A stretch of 64,000 nucleotides of DNA from contig NZ_AUIU01000014.1 in NCBI RefSeq assembly GCF_000423865.1, positions 1 to 64,000 of the forward strand, in the 5' to 3' direction. Positions 54,245-63,498 of this stretch are shown here, one piece after another. The DNA comes from Thermodesulfovibrio thiophilus DSM 17215 (lineage in GTDB: Bacteria > Nitrospirota > Thermodesulfovibrionia > Thermodesulfovibrionales > Thermodesulfovibrionaceae). Numbering within the stretch: position 1 is the stretch's first letter; every line of letters begins with the position of its first letter. The position numbers and the translations under genes were made by a program. The notes beneath the pieces are model-generated. The model saw only the letters and a list, made by a program, of their open reading frames with translations. It did not search any database and was not told the origin of the DNA.

Positions 54245-56227
54245 CTAATTGCCTTGAAAGAAATTTAATGCATTAATTAATTGCTTCTTATTGCCTACAT
54301 ATACAATTATATCTCCTTCCTTTAAACTGAAATCTGAAGGAGGGTTCAAAAATGTTTTTTCACCTCTTTGAACGGCAATTACAGTAACTCCTGCTTTTGA
54401 TCTTATATCAATTGATTTTATAGATTTACCTATTAGCCAGGAATTTTTTTCTATCTCAAAGCTATCCATCTCTAACCCTTCGAAAATAACACATTCAAGA
54501 CCTGTTCGTGTTTCAGATATTTCAGGTATCCTTAAAATTTCATATCCTTCTACTCTTATCTGTTCAAGCATTTGAACAATTTTATTTCTGGGTATTCCAA
54601 AGTGGTGAAGAACTCTTGAAAAAATCTCCAGAGATGTTTCAAACTCTTCAGGAATCACTTCATTAGCTCCAAGTTTTCTAAGTTCATCAATTTCTGTTAC
54701 AAAACGTGTTCTAACTATTATATGGATTTTTGGATTTTCTGTTTTTGCAATCTGTACAATTTTTCTTGTTGCTAATGGATCTGATATGGCAATTACTAAC
54801 ATTTTTGCTCTGTGTATTCCCAATTTATGAAGTATTTCAGGGCTTGTTCCATCTCCATAATATATTGGTTCACCCTTTTTTTTCATTTTTCTGACCGTAT
54901 CTGGATTAAGCTCTAAAATAACATATGGAATGTTTATTTCTTTAAGAATTCTTGCAAGATTTCTTCCATTTAAACCAAATCCAATAATTATCACATGATT
55001 TGATTTTTTAACAATAATATCAGTTTCCTTTATTCTTTTTATTTTTTCAAGATTCTTAAAAAAATTTTTTTGCATTAGATAATCAACAACATAAGGAGAG
55101 TATCTAATTATCAAAGGAGTAACAAACATTGTTATTACAGATGCAGAGATAAAGCTTTGATAGGCTGTTTCATCTAAAAGTCCTATAGATTTTCCAGTAA
55201 AGGCAAGTATAAAAGAAAACTCTCCAATCTGAGAAAGTGCTAAAGCTGATTTAAGTGATAATTTAATAGAATGTATAAAAACATAAACAATCAAAACAAT
55301 AATTAAAGATTTCAGAATAAAAATATTTCCAACAATTATAGTTTCTTCAACAATATGTTGTTTTATATAATTAATATTTAGTAACATTCCAACAGAAATA
55401 AAAAATATTCCAGAAAAAGTTTCTTTAAATGGCAAGATATCTGATACAGCCTGTGCTGAATACTCAGATTCAGAGATAACAATTCCAGCTAAAAATGCAC
55501 CAAGTGCAAGAGAAAGTCCTAATTTGTATGTAAAAAATGCTGTTCCAAGACATATAAAAATTATAATTATTATAAAAAGCTCTCTACTTCTGGTCTTTAC
55601 AATTTCATGAAGAATATATGGCACAGCTGCTCTTGAAAATATAAAAACAACCGAGAGTATCAGAAGAGCTTTAAAGATTACTATAAAAAAATTATAATAA
55701 TTTCCATTTTGACCTGAAAGCATCTGAGTGAAAAGCATCAAAGGAACAACACAGAGATCCTGAAAAAGTAAGATTCCGAGACATACTTTTCCATGTGGAG
55801 AATTTAGTTCTCCTCTGTCAAATAAAAGTTTCATAACAATGGCAGTGCTACTTAAAGCGACTATAAATCCATAAAATATGGATATGTTTAAAGATATATT
55901 AAAAGCAAGTAGACTTATTAGAGTTATAACAATTATTGTAGTTATGACTTGAAGACTGCCAAATAAAAAAACTTCCTTTTTTAGTGACATTAATCGTGGT
56001 ATAGAAAACTCAATACCAATTGTAAACATTAGTAACATCACTCCAATTTCAGCAATTACTTCCACATCCTGAGGTTCTTTAATAAAAGCCATCCCATAAG
56101 GACCTATAATTGCTCCCGCAATTAAAAATCCAACAACAGAAGGTATCTTAATCTTTCCAAGAAGATATATGATTAGTCCTGAAACACCGAAAATAATCAA
56201 TATTGGTTGTAAAAAATTATAATCCAT
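54245..56227 (-). CDS. CPA2-family monovalent cation:proton antiporter with TrkA domains (KefB-like)
   Basis: A 660-residue protein. Residues 1-385 form about twelve helices with CPA2 strings (IPSVVGFLIAGAIIGPYGMA, MFTIGIEFS, FLAGIVISESEYS). Residues about 410-530 are a TrkA-N nucleotide-binding domain (HVIIIGFGLNGRNLARIL, YYGDGTSPEIL). A TrkA-C domain ends the chain (AGVTVIAVQRGEKTFLNPPS). It probably exchanges K+ or Na+ for protons under nucleotide control. It is convergent with the flavodoxin-fold gene and divergent from miaB. Confidence 0.93.
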   Translation of the reverse strand: MDYNFLQPILIIFGVSGLIIYLLGKIKIPSVVGFLIAGAIIGPYGMAFIKEPQDVEVIAEIGVMLLMFTIGIEFSIPRLMSLKKEVFLFGSLQVITTIIVITLISLLAFNISLNISIFYGFIVALSSTAIVMKLLFDRGELNSPHGKVCLGILLFQDLCVVPLMLFTQMLSGQNGNYYNFFIVIFKALLILSVVFIFSRAAVPYILHEIVKTRSRELFIIIIIFICLGTAFFTYKLGLSLALGAFLAGIVISESEYSAQAVSDILPFKETFSGIFFISVGMLLNINYIKQHIVEETIIVGNIFILKSLIIVLIVYVFIHSIKLSLKSALALSQIGEFSFILAFTGKSIGLLDETAYQSFISASVITMFVTPLIIRYSPYVVDYLMQKNFFKNLEKIKRIKETDIIVKKSNHVIIIGFGLNGRNLARILKEINIPYVILELNPDTVRKMKKKGEPIYYGDGTSPEILHKLGIHRAKMLVIAISDPLATRKIVQIAKTENPKIHIIVRTRFVTEIDELRKLGANEVIPEEFETSLEIFSRVLHHFGIPRNKIVQMLEQIRVEGYEILRIPEISETRTGLECVIFEGLEMDSFEIEKNSWLIGKSIKSIDIRSKAGVTVIAVQRGEKTFLNPPSDFSLKEGDIIVYVGNKKQLINALNFFQGN

Positions 56228-56307
56228 TGATCCTCTTTTATATTATGCTTGAAATTTTAAACCATGTTCAAATTATTTAATTTTGAAAAGAGTATATTAT
56301 TGCCTGT

Positions 56308-56313
56308 TATAAT
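56308..56313 (+). promoter_or_regulatory. -10 box adjoining the miaB start codon
   Basis: TATAAT ends six bases before ATG 56320 with only A between them, so the transcript should start at or beside the ATG. TTGAAA at 56283-56288 is a fair -35 element at 19 bases. There is no Shine-Dalgarno site. Confidence 0.5.
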
Positions 56314-56319
56314 AAAAAA

Positions 56320-57609
56320 ATGCAGGGTAGGGCAGTATATATTAAAACATTTGGATGTCAGATGAATGAGCATGATAGTGAAAGAATGCTCGGAATTCTG
56401 GAGTCAAAAGGATTTATTGAAGTTGATGAACCAAAACATGCTGATATTATTATTTTTAACACCTGTGCGATACGAGAAAAAGCAGAACAAAAATTTATGA
56501 GCAGTCTTGGACGAGTAAAATATTTAAAAAAGAAAAATCCAGAGTTAAAAATTATTATTTCTGGATGCATAGCTCAGCTTCAAAGTGAACATCTCTTAAA
56601 TAAAGCACCATACATTAATTATATTATAGGTCCTGATAATCTGCATATACTTGCAAATATTGCTGAAAATGAACTTCCACAAAAAGTTTTTACTCATGAA
56701 AATACTGATATGGCTAATATTGAATTGCCAGCTGTAAGAAAAACTCTGGTAAAAGCATGGGTGAATATTATTTATGGATGCAATAACTACTGCGCTTATT
56801 GTATTGTCCCATATACACGGGGTAGGGAAAGAAGTAGGCCAATGGAACGCATCATTGAAGAAGTGAAAGCTCTTGTGGAACAGGGTTATAAAGAAATTAC
56901 ACTGCTTGGTCAAAATGTCAATTCTTATAAAGATAAAGAAGTTGATTTCCCAGCATTGCTTGAAGAAGTAAATAAGATTGAAGGAATCGAAAGAATTCGT
57001 TTTGTTACTTCTCATCCGAAAGATTTATCACAACGACTTATTAAGACAATGAAAGATTGTAACAAAGTGTGTGAGCATATTCATCTGCCACTTCAGGCAG
57101 GTTCAAATAAAATTTTAAAGCTCATGAATAGAAAATATACCTACGAAGAATATTTTGAAAAGGTTAATCTTCTTCGTGAAAGTATTCCTGATATTTCAAT
57201 TACTTCAGATATTATTGTTGGGTTTCCTCAAGAAACAGATAAAGATTTTGAAAAGACTCTCAACGCATTAATAGAAATTCAATTTGATGGTATATTCGCT
57301 TTTAAGTTTTCAATGAGACCCGGAACAACTGCAGCAAACCTTGATGGACATATTTCAAACGATATTAAAACCAAAAGACTCTCAACTATTCTAAATATTC
57401 AAGACGAGATAACGGAAAGAAAAAATAAGTCATTAGAAGGGACAATTCAGGAAGTTCTTATTGAAGGTAAAGATGAAGATGGGTTGATTATCGGAAGAAC
57501 AAAAACAAATAAAATTGTAAAAATATCATCAGAGCTTCAACGTGGAAAAGTTTTCAAAGTAAAAATTACAAAAGCCAACAGACATACTTTAGAAGGGAAT
57601 GTTCTTTAA
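56320..57609 (+). CDS. miaB: tRNA-2-methylthio-N6-dimethylallyladenosine synthase MiaB
   Basis: A 429-residue radical-SAM methylthiotransferase for A37 of tRNA. The N-terminal cluster domain has KTFGCQMNEHDSE plus FNTCAIREKA and SGCIAQ cysteines; the radical-SAM motif is GCNNYCAYCIVPYTRGRERS; a TRAM domain ends the protein. QMNxHDSE and SRPMERI are MiaB-specific. It appears leaderless and overlaps mtaB by one base. Confidence 0.95.
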   Translation: MQGRAVYIKTFGCQMNEHDSERMLGILESKGFIEVDEPKHADIIIFNTCAIREKAEQKFMSSLGRVKYLKKKNPELKIIISGCIAQLQSEHLLNKAPYINYIIGPDNLHILANIAENELPQKVFTHENTDMANIELPAVRKTLVKAWVNIIYGCNNYCAYCIVPYTRGRERSRPMERIIEEVKALVEQGYKEITLLGQNVNSYKDKEVDFPALLEEVNKIEGIERIRFVTSHPKDLSQRLIKTMKDCNKVCEHIHLPLQAGSNKILKLMNRKYTYEEYFEKVNLLRESIPDISITSDIIVGFPQETDKDFEKTLNALIEIQFDGIFAFKFSMRPGTTAANLDGHISNDIKTKRLSTILNIQDEITERKNKSLEGTIQEVLIEGKDEDGLIIGRTKTNKIVKISSELQRGKVFKVKITKANRHTLEGNVL

Positions 57610-58817
57610 TGAAAGTCTGTTTTATAACTTATGGATGCAAGGTTAATCAAGCAGAAGCTCTAAGATGGGAAAGTCTTTTAAGATTTCAAGGCTACATAAT
57701 TACAGATAACTCGGCAGAAGCAGACTTCTGGGTTATAAATACATGTGCTGTGACCCAAAAAGCAGAGATTCAATCAAAACAAATCATAAATAAAGCCAGA
57801 AAACTCAATAAAAAAACTCTTGTTACAGGATGCTACGTAGAACTGTACAAGCCACAACAGACTGAAAATTTAAAAATCATATCAAATTATAAAAAAGATT
57901 GTTTAATCAACTACTTTCAGCCAATAAATAAAACTGATACTTCAAATATATCAAGACACAGGGCTATTGTCAAAATTCAAGAAGGTTGTAATCAATTCTG
58001 TAGCTATTGTATTGTTCCATATTTAAGAGGTAAGCCAAAAAGTTATCCTGTGAAAGAAATCCTACATCAAATTAAAGATTATGAAAAAATGGGCATTAAG
58101 GAAATAGTTTTAAGCGGAGTTAACCTGGGGCTTTATGGAATAGGGCTTGAAGAAAGAGTTAGCCTGAACAGCCTTATTAAAACAATACTTAAAGAAACAT
58201 CAGGTTTTAGAATGAGATTGAGTTCTATAGAAGTTAATCATATTAATGATGAATTTCTTGAAATCATTTCTGATAAACGCATTTGTGGACATCTTCATAT
58301 TCCACTTCAACATGGAAGTGATAGAATATTGAATTTAATGAATCGGCCTTATACAATAAGGGAATTCATTGAAAGAATAGAAAAAATTCTAACACATTAT
58401 CCGGAAATATCAATTGGCGTAGATATCATAGCAGGTTTTCCATCTGAAACTGAAAAAGATTTTAGAAAAACTTTACAATTGATTGAAAATATAGGATTTT
58501 CATATTTACATGCCTTTACATATTCAGGAAGACCTTTTACGAAAGCTTCAGAATTGCCAGAACAAATTCCAGAAAATATTAAAAAGGAAAGGACGAATAT
58601 ATTAATTGAGATTGGCAAAAATAAAAAAATAGATTATATAAAAAAATTTATAAATTCAGAGTTAGAGGTTATTGTGGAAAACAGAAAAAAAAATGTATTC
58701 TCAGGTACTTCTGATAATTATATCAAATGCCTGATTGATAACAAAGAATTAGTTGAAGGCTCACTTATTAAAGCTTTTGTAATTGGAATGGACGGACAGC
58801 ATTGCCTTTGCAAATGA
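57609..58817 (+). CDS. mtaB: tRNA (t6A37) methylthiotransferase MtaB
   Basis: A 402-residue paralogue of MiaB that adds methylthio to t6A37. ITYGCKVNQAEALRWE, NTCAVTQKAE, and the radical-SAM CNQFCSYCIVPYLRGKPKS are the matching strings; GCKVNQ-x-E separates it from MiaB. Its ATG shares a base with the miaB stop (TAATG), so the two methylthiotransferases are translationally coupled. Confidence 0.93.
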   Translation: MKVCFITYGCKVNQAEALRWESLLRFQGYIITDNSAEADFWVINTCAVTQKAEIQSKQIINKARKLNKKTLVTGCYVELYKPQQTENLKIISNYKKDCLINYFQPINKTDTSNISRHRAIVKIQEGCNQFCSYCIVPYLRGKPKSYPVKEILHQIKDYEKMGIKEIVLSGVNLGLYGIGLEERVSLNSLIKTILKETSGFRMRLSSIEVNHINDEFLEIISDKRICGHLHIPLQHGSDRILNLMNRPYTIREFIERIEKILTHYPEISIGVDIIAGFPSETEKDFRKTLQLIENIGFSYLHAFTYSGRPFTKASELPEQIPENIKKERTNILIEIGKNKKIDYIKKFINSELEVIVENRKKNVFSGTSDNYIKCLIDNKELVEGSLIKAFVIGMDGQHCLCK

Positions 58818-59019
58818 AGTTTTAAAATTACAACTTTCGATAAATATTTATAATTCAATCTGCTCAATAGATATTCAAATTATGAACTCCCTATAAAAAC
58901 AACTAACTTTTGTATTGTTTCAACAACACTATTAACAGATTATTAACATTTTTTGTTTATAAAATTTAGTCCGATAATGTATATTATGTTAAATTTTTAA
59001 TAAATCAGAAGGAGATAAG

Positions 59020-59091
59020 ATGCAAGATAAAGGGTATTTTTTAAAAGGCTTTGCCGCCTATTCTTTGGTGTCTGGATTACTCCGTATTTAG
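59020..59091 (+). CDS. 23-residue open frame with a strong ribosome site, upstream of proS
   Basis: AAGGAGATAAG precedes an ATG that encodes MQDKGYFLKGFAAYSLVSGL and three more residues, then TAG. The chain has one hydrophobic stretch after a basic patch. It could be a small membrane peptide, a leader peptide or the broken start of a lost gene. The 330 bases between mtaB and proS hold nothing else coding that I can see. Confidence 0.35.
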   Translation: MQDKGYFLKGFAAYSLVSGLLRI

Positions 59092-59148
59092 TGAAATTTA
59101 TGATATACTTATTTAATATTAAGTTAGTAAAAATATTGGAGGATTTTT

Positions 59149-60864
59149 ATGAGATACTCTAGGCTCTTTATCCCTACAATGCGAGAAACTCCTTCTGGGA
59201 TTAACGCTATATCGCATATTTTAATGTTTAAAGCAGGATATGTAAGACAACTTGCCGCAGGTCTATTCATATTTCTTCCTCTTGGATGGCGCGTATTAAA
59301 TAAAATTAATACAATTTTAAAAGAAGAGATGGAAAAAATTGGGGCACAGGAGATATCAATGCCAATTCTTCATCCGGCTGAAATATGGCAGCAAACTGGA
59401 AGATGGTACACAATAAAGGAAGAGATGTTCAGACTGAAAGACAGAATGGGGAGAGATATGTGTCTTGGAATGACTCATGAAGAAATCATGACATGGATTG
59501 CCTCTAAAGAAATTAAATCATACAGGCAATTACCCCAGATATGGTATCAGATTCAAACAAAATTGAGAGATGAAGCAAGGCCTCGTGGAGGAGTATTAAG
59601 AACCAGAGAATTTATAATGAAAGATAGTTACAGTTTTGATGCTGAGTGGGATGGTTTAACAGACAATTATAAACTTCATGCAGAAGCTTATAATAGAATC
59701 TTTAATAGATGCGGATTAAAATATCATCAAGTTGAATCAGACCCTGGTGTTATGGGCGACTTAGAGTCTCATGAGTTTATGGCACCTACTCCTGCAGGAG
59801 AGGATGAAATTGTTTTATGTGACAAGTGTGGTTATACTGCAAATATTGAGGTAGCAAAAGCTAATCCCCCTACTCTTTTACCTACGAATTTAGAATACAA
59901 AAATATTTTTACTCCAGACCAAAAAACTGTTAAAGATGTTTCAAAGTTTATAGGCATTGATGAGTCCTATTTTATAAAAACTCTCCTCGTAATTTCGGAA
60001 AAATACGGACCTGTATTAATAATGTTGCGAGGAGATCAAGAACTTAATGAAAAAAAACTTGCAAGAATTATTGGTGATTTTTATTTTGCCACTGCAGAGG
60101 AAGTAGAACAATTTTTAAATGTTGAAACAGGATTTATAGGACCTGTAGATCATAAAATAAAAAAACTTGCTGATTTATCTATCCAAAAAGACGTTGCTTA
60201 TATTTCTGGAGGCAATAAAAAAGACTATCACACTCAAGGAATTATTCCTGGAGTTCACTTTGATGCTCAATGGGTAGACATGAGAAAAGTGAAAGAAAAG
60301 GATAGTTGTCCCAAATGTGGAAGTTCTTTACGAATTGAAAAAGCTATAGAAATTGGAAATATATTTAAATTAGGAACCAAGTATTCAGAACCTCTAAAAG
60401 CCTATTTCTTGGATAAAGACGGTAAAGAAAAACCAATTATAATGGGAAGTTACGGCATTGGACCTGCAAGAGTTGCAGCTGCTGCAATTGAACAAAATAA
60501 TGATAAAGATGGCATAATATGGCCTAAAAGCATATCTCCATTTGATATTGAGATTATCCCTCTTAATATGGCTGACAAAAAAACAGTTAATATTGCAGAA
60601 GAATTATATGAAAAAATTAACGAAATTTATAACAGTTTTGCAGACAGACATATGGAAGTTTTAATTGATGATAGAGATGAACGTCCCGGAGTAAAGTTTA
60701 AAGATGCAGACCTTATTGGAATACCAATTCAGGTAATTATTGGTGAAAAGAATCTTAAAGAAGATAAAGTAGAAATTAAAAAAAGGAGAACAAAAGAAAG
60801 TAAAACTGTTACTGTTAATAAGGCAATCATTGAGATAGTTAATAGTTATTATGAAACCTACTGA
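59149..60864 (+). CDS. proS: prolyl-tRNA synthetase (bacterial type)
   Basis: A 571-residue class II synthetase. Motif 2 region FRDEARPRGGVLRTREFIMK-like (here LRDEARPRGGVLRTREFIM), the bacterial insertion (editing) domain at about 225-380 with KTLLV and VDHK strings, motif 3 MGSYGIGPARVAAA and a C-terminal anticodon domain. GGAGG lies seven bases before the ATG. It heads an overlapping run with ppx, two oxidoreductase subunits and a GNAT gene. Confidence 0.96.
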   Translation: MRYSRLFIPTMRETPSGINAISHILMFKAGYVRQLAAGLFIFLPLGWRVLNKINTILKEEMEKIGAQEISMPILHPAEIWQQTGRWYTIKEEMFRLKDRMGRDMCLGMTHEEIMTWIASKEIKSYRQLPQIWYQIQTKLRDEARPRGGVLRTREFIMKDSYSFDAEWDGLTDNYKLHAEAYNRIFNRCGLKYHQVESDPGVMGDLESHEFMAPTPAGEDEIVLCDKCGYTANIEVAKANPPTLLPTNLEYKNIFTPDQKTVKDVSKFIGIDESYFIKTLLVISEKYGPVLIMLRGDQELNEKKLARIIGDFYFATAEEVEQFLNVETGFIGPVDHKIKKLADLSIQKDVAYISGGNKKDYHTQGIIPGVHFDAQWVDMRKVKEKDSCPKCGSSLRIEKAIEIGNIFKLGTKYSEPLKAYFLDKDGKEKPIIMGSYGIGPARVAAAAIEQNNDKDGIIWPKSISPFDIEIIPLNMADKKTVNIAEELYEKINEIYNSFADRHMEVLIDDRDERPGVKFKDADLIGIPIQVIIGEKNLKEDKVEIKKRRTKESKTVTVNKAIIEIVNSYYETY

Positions 60865-61783
60865 AAATATTGCTGTTATAGATATTGGAAGTAATACCTT
60901 AAGACTTCTTATAGGTAATATACTAAACAATAAAATTAATAAACTTTATTCTGATAGAGTTATTACCAGACTCGGCGAAAATCTGACTAAAAATAGCTTT
61001 ATTAATATTGAATCAATAAAAACATCGATCGACTCTTTGAAAAAATTTAAAAAACTATCTGAAAAATTTAATGTTTCTTATATCATAGCTGTTGGGACAA
61101 GTGCTTTAAGAGAAGCTAAAAACAGCAAATATTTCTGTGAACTTGTAAAAACATCTACAGGAATTAAAATTAATATAATCTCCGGTGAAGAAGAAGCATA
61201 CTATACAATATCTGGACTGATGGATGAAGAATTCAGGAAAGAAACATGTTTCATAGTAGATATTGGAGGAGGAAGCACAGAGTATGTATACTGGAAGCAT
61301 CAAGAACTAAAAACAGGCTCTCTTGTTATTGGAGCATTGAAAATTAAAGAAAAGTTTTTCGTTGAAGACCCTCCACCTAGAAATGCTATATTTCAAGCTA
61401 AAAACTACATTGAAAAAATAATTAGAACAATATCTTTTCAGTCAAGAATTGATAAATTTATAGCAACAGGTGGAACTGCTTCTACCCTAGCAATGATCAA
61501 CCTTGGATTATCCAGATACTGCCCTGAACAAACTCATATGAGTGTAATTTATACCAGCAAACTTCAACAATTACTTGAAAAATTATTGTCTCTCTCTTTA
61601 GAAGAACGAACCAAGATTGGAGGAGTTCCTGATGAAAGAGTTGATATTATATGTGCAGGATTGCTCATTTTAAATGTAATTGTTTGCTACTTAAACATAG
61701 ATAAATTATTTATTAGTGAAAATGGCATGCTTGAAGGAATAATGAAAAATTACAAGAATTTTTGCTATAATATCCAATTATGA
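60851..61783 (+). CDS. exopolyphosphatase / guanosine pentaphosphatase family (Ppx/GppA)
   Basis: A 310-residue ASKHA-fold phosphatase: VIDIGSNTLRLLIG (phosphate loop 1), GTSALREAKN, IISGEEEAYY and VDIGGGSTEY (loop 2), TGGTASTLAM. It is the short form without the C-terminal HD domain. It degrades polyphosphate or pppGpp; which of the two is not decidable. It overlaps proS by 14 bases and the next gene by four. Confidence 0.9.
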   Translation: MKPTENIAVIDIGSNTLRLLIGNILNNKINKLYSDRVITRLGENLTKNSFINIESIKTSIDSLKKFKKLSEKFNVSYIIAVGTSALREAKNSKYFCELVKTSTGIKINIISGEEEAYYTISGLMDEEFRKETCFIVDIGGGSTEYVYWKHQELKTGSLVIGALKIKEKFFVEDPPPRNAIFQAKNYIEKIIRTISFQSRIDKFIATGGTASTLAMINLGLSRYCPEQTHMSVIYTSKLQQLLEKLLSLSLEERTKIGGVPDERVDIICAGLLILNVIVCYLNIDKLFISENGMLEGIMKNYKNFCYNIQL

Positions 61784-62526
61784 AAAAGATATTTTCAAAG
61801 CCACAATCATTAAAGAATGTCGCATTCAAATACTGTCCTGGCTGTGGGCACAGCATTGCTCACAGGCTTATTGGAGAAGTTATTGATGAACTTCAAATAA
61901 GAGAAATAACAATTGGAATCGCGCCTGTAGGATGCGCTGTTTTTGCTTATAATTATTTCGATATTGATATGCTTGAAATACCACATGGCAGACCACCTGC
62001 TGCAGCAACAGGAATGAAAAGAGTCTATCCTGATAAAGTAATTTTTGCATATCAGGGTGATGGAGACCTTGCTGCCATAGGAACTGCAGAAATCATTCAT
62101 GCTGCCAATAGAGGAGAAAACATCACGATATTTTTTATAAATAATGCAAATTATGGAATGACAGGTGGTCAAATGGCTCCAACAACTCTAAAGGGGCAAA
62201 GGACAACAACAACTCCACTTGGAAGAAACCCTAAAGTAGCTGGCTATCCAATTCATGTATCTGAACTATTATCACACTTTGAAGGAACTGCATTTATCGC
62301 ACGAGGATCACTGGATAGTTATAAAAACATCGTGATAACAAAAAAATATATTAAAAAAGCACTCCAGTATCAAATTGATAATAAAGGATTCAGTTTTGTA
62401 GAGATGCTATGCCCCTGTCCTACTGATTGGGGAATGAGTCCAGAGGAAGCTCTAAAATGGCTTAGAGAAAATATGATGAACGAATTTAAATTGGGAGAGA
62501 TAAAAGACAAATGGAGCAACGTATAA
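61780..62526 (+). CDS. 2-oxoacid:ferredoxin oxidoreductase beta subunit (TPP-binding)
   Basis: A 248-residue subunit with YCPGCGHSIAHRLI, GIAPVGCAVF, thiamine-pyrophosphate magnesium site GDGDLAAIGTAEIIHAANR-N and NNANYGMTGGQMAPT. These match beta subunits of 2-oxoglutarate, isovalerate or related ferredoxin oxidoreductases (KorB/VorA type). The gamma subunit follows with a 16-base overlap; an alpha subunit gene is not next to it in this window. The substrate cannot be assigned. Confidence 0.9.
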   Translation: MKKIFSKPQSLKNVAFKYCPGCGHSIAHRLIGEVIDELQIREITIGIAPVGCAVFAYNYFDIDMLEIPHGRPPAAATGMKRVYPDKVIFAYQGDGDLAAIGTAEIIHAANRGENITIFFINNANYGMTGGQMAPTTLKGQRTTTTPLGRNPKVAGYPIHVSELLSHFEGTAFIARGSLDSYKNIVITKKYIKKALQYQIDNKGFSFVEMLCPCPTDWGMSPEEALKWLRENMMNEFKLGEIKDKWSNV

Positions 62527-63050
62527 TAATAGCCGGTTCTGGCGGTCAGGGAATTCTTTTTCTCGGTAAAGTCATCGCTCTTGCTGCTATGAAAGAAAAC
62601 ATGGAAGTAACTTGGTTTCCTTCTTATGGAGCTGAAATGAGAGGAGGAACAGCGAACTGTATGGTTGTTATATCTGATGATATCATAGGATCTCCAATAG
62701 TAAAATACGCGAATTATTTAATAGTCTTGAATGAAGCATCATACAACAAATTTATGGACAGATTATCACCAAATGGTTGTATTATTTATGATTCTTCCAT
62801 AATCAAAAATTCAAAGGCCCCTGATGACATTAACATTTATCCAGTTGACGCATCTAAAGAAGCATCTTTGATTGCGAATCCGCGTCTTGCAAATATGATT
62901 CTCCTTGGATCTTTTATAAAAATTTCTAAAATATTAAATATTGAAAGAGTTCTAAAAACCATTGAAGAAATAATCCCGCCTAAAAGAAAAGAAATGATTG
63001 AAATCAATAAAAATCTTATCTTAAGAGGTTTTTCCATTATTGGAAATTAG
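62511..63050 (+). CDS. 2-oxoacid:ferredoxin oxidoreductase gamma subunit
   Basis: A 179-residue KorC/VorC-type subunit: IIIAGSGGQGILFLGKVIAL, VTWFPSYGAEMRGGTANCMV and the PxLANMILLGSF string are characteristic. It partners with the beta subunit just upstream. Its stop overlaps the TTG start of the GNAT gene by 11 bases. Confidence 0.92.
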   Translation: MEQRIIIAGSGGQGILFLGKVIALAAMKENMEVTWFPSYGAEMRGGTANCMVVISDDIIGSPIVKYANYLIVLNEASYNKFMDRLSPNGCIIYDSSIIKNSKAPDDINIYPVDASKEASLIANPRLANMILLGSFIKISKILNIERVLKTIEEIIPPKRKEMIEINKNLILRGFSIIGN

Positions 63051-63498
63051 AAAAGCAAAGATAGCTGATATTAAAATAATTCATAAATTAATCAATGAAT
63101 TTGCCAGAAAAGGTGAAATGCTTCCTCGTTCATTAAATGAACTCTATGAAAATATCAGAGATTTTTTTATTGCGGAAGATAATAATGAAATAAAAGGAGT
63201 ATGTGCGCTGCATATATTATGGGAAGATCTTGCTGAAATAAGATCTCTTGTTGTAAGAAAAGAATCGCAAAAAAAAGGTCTTGGAAGCATTCTTGTTAAA
63301 AACTGCCTAAATGAAGCCAAACAATTCGGTATCAAAAAAATCTTTGTTCTTACATATATTCCAGAATTTTTTAAAAAAACAGGGTTTAAAGAGCATGATA
63401 AATCCAAACTGCCTCAAAAAATCTGGAGTGACTGCATAAAATGTCCAAAATTTCCAGAATGTGAAGAAGTAGCTCTCATTTATGAGTTCAAGGAATAA
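63040..63498 (+). CDS. GNAT N-acetyltransferase, ArgA-like
   Basis: A 152-residue acetyltransferase starting at TTG. The acetyl-CoA loop is VRKESQKKGLGSILVKNCLN (Q/R-x-x-G-x-G/A). KAKIADIKIIHKLINEFARK, LPRSLNELYENIRDFF and PEFFKKTGFKEHDKSKLPQK with IWSDCIKCPKFPEC resemble the single-domain N-acetylglutamate synthases of arginine biosynthesis. The cysteine-rich CIKCPKFPEC tail is usual in that group. ArgA role is probable but not proved. Confidence 0.8.
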   Translation: MEIRKAKIADIKIIHKLINEFARKGEMLPRSLNELYENIRDFFIAEDNNEIKGVCALHILWEDLAEIRSLVVRKESQKKGLGSILVKNCLNEAKQFGIKKIFVLTYIPEFFKKTGFKEHDKSKLPQKIWSDCIKCPKFPECEEVALIYEFKE

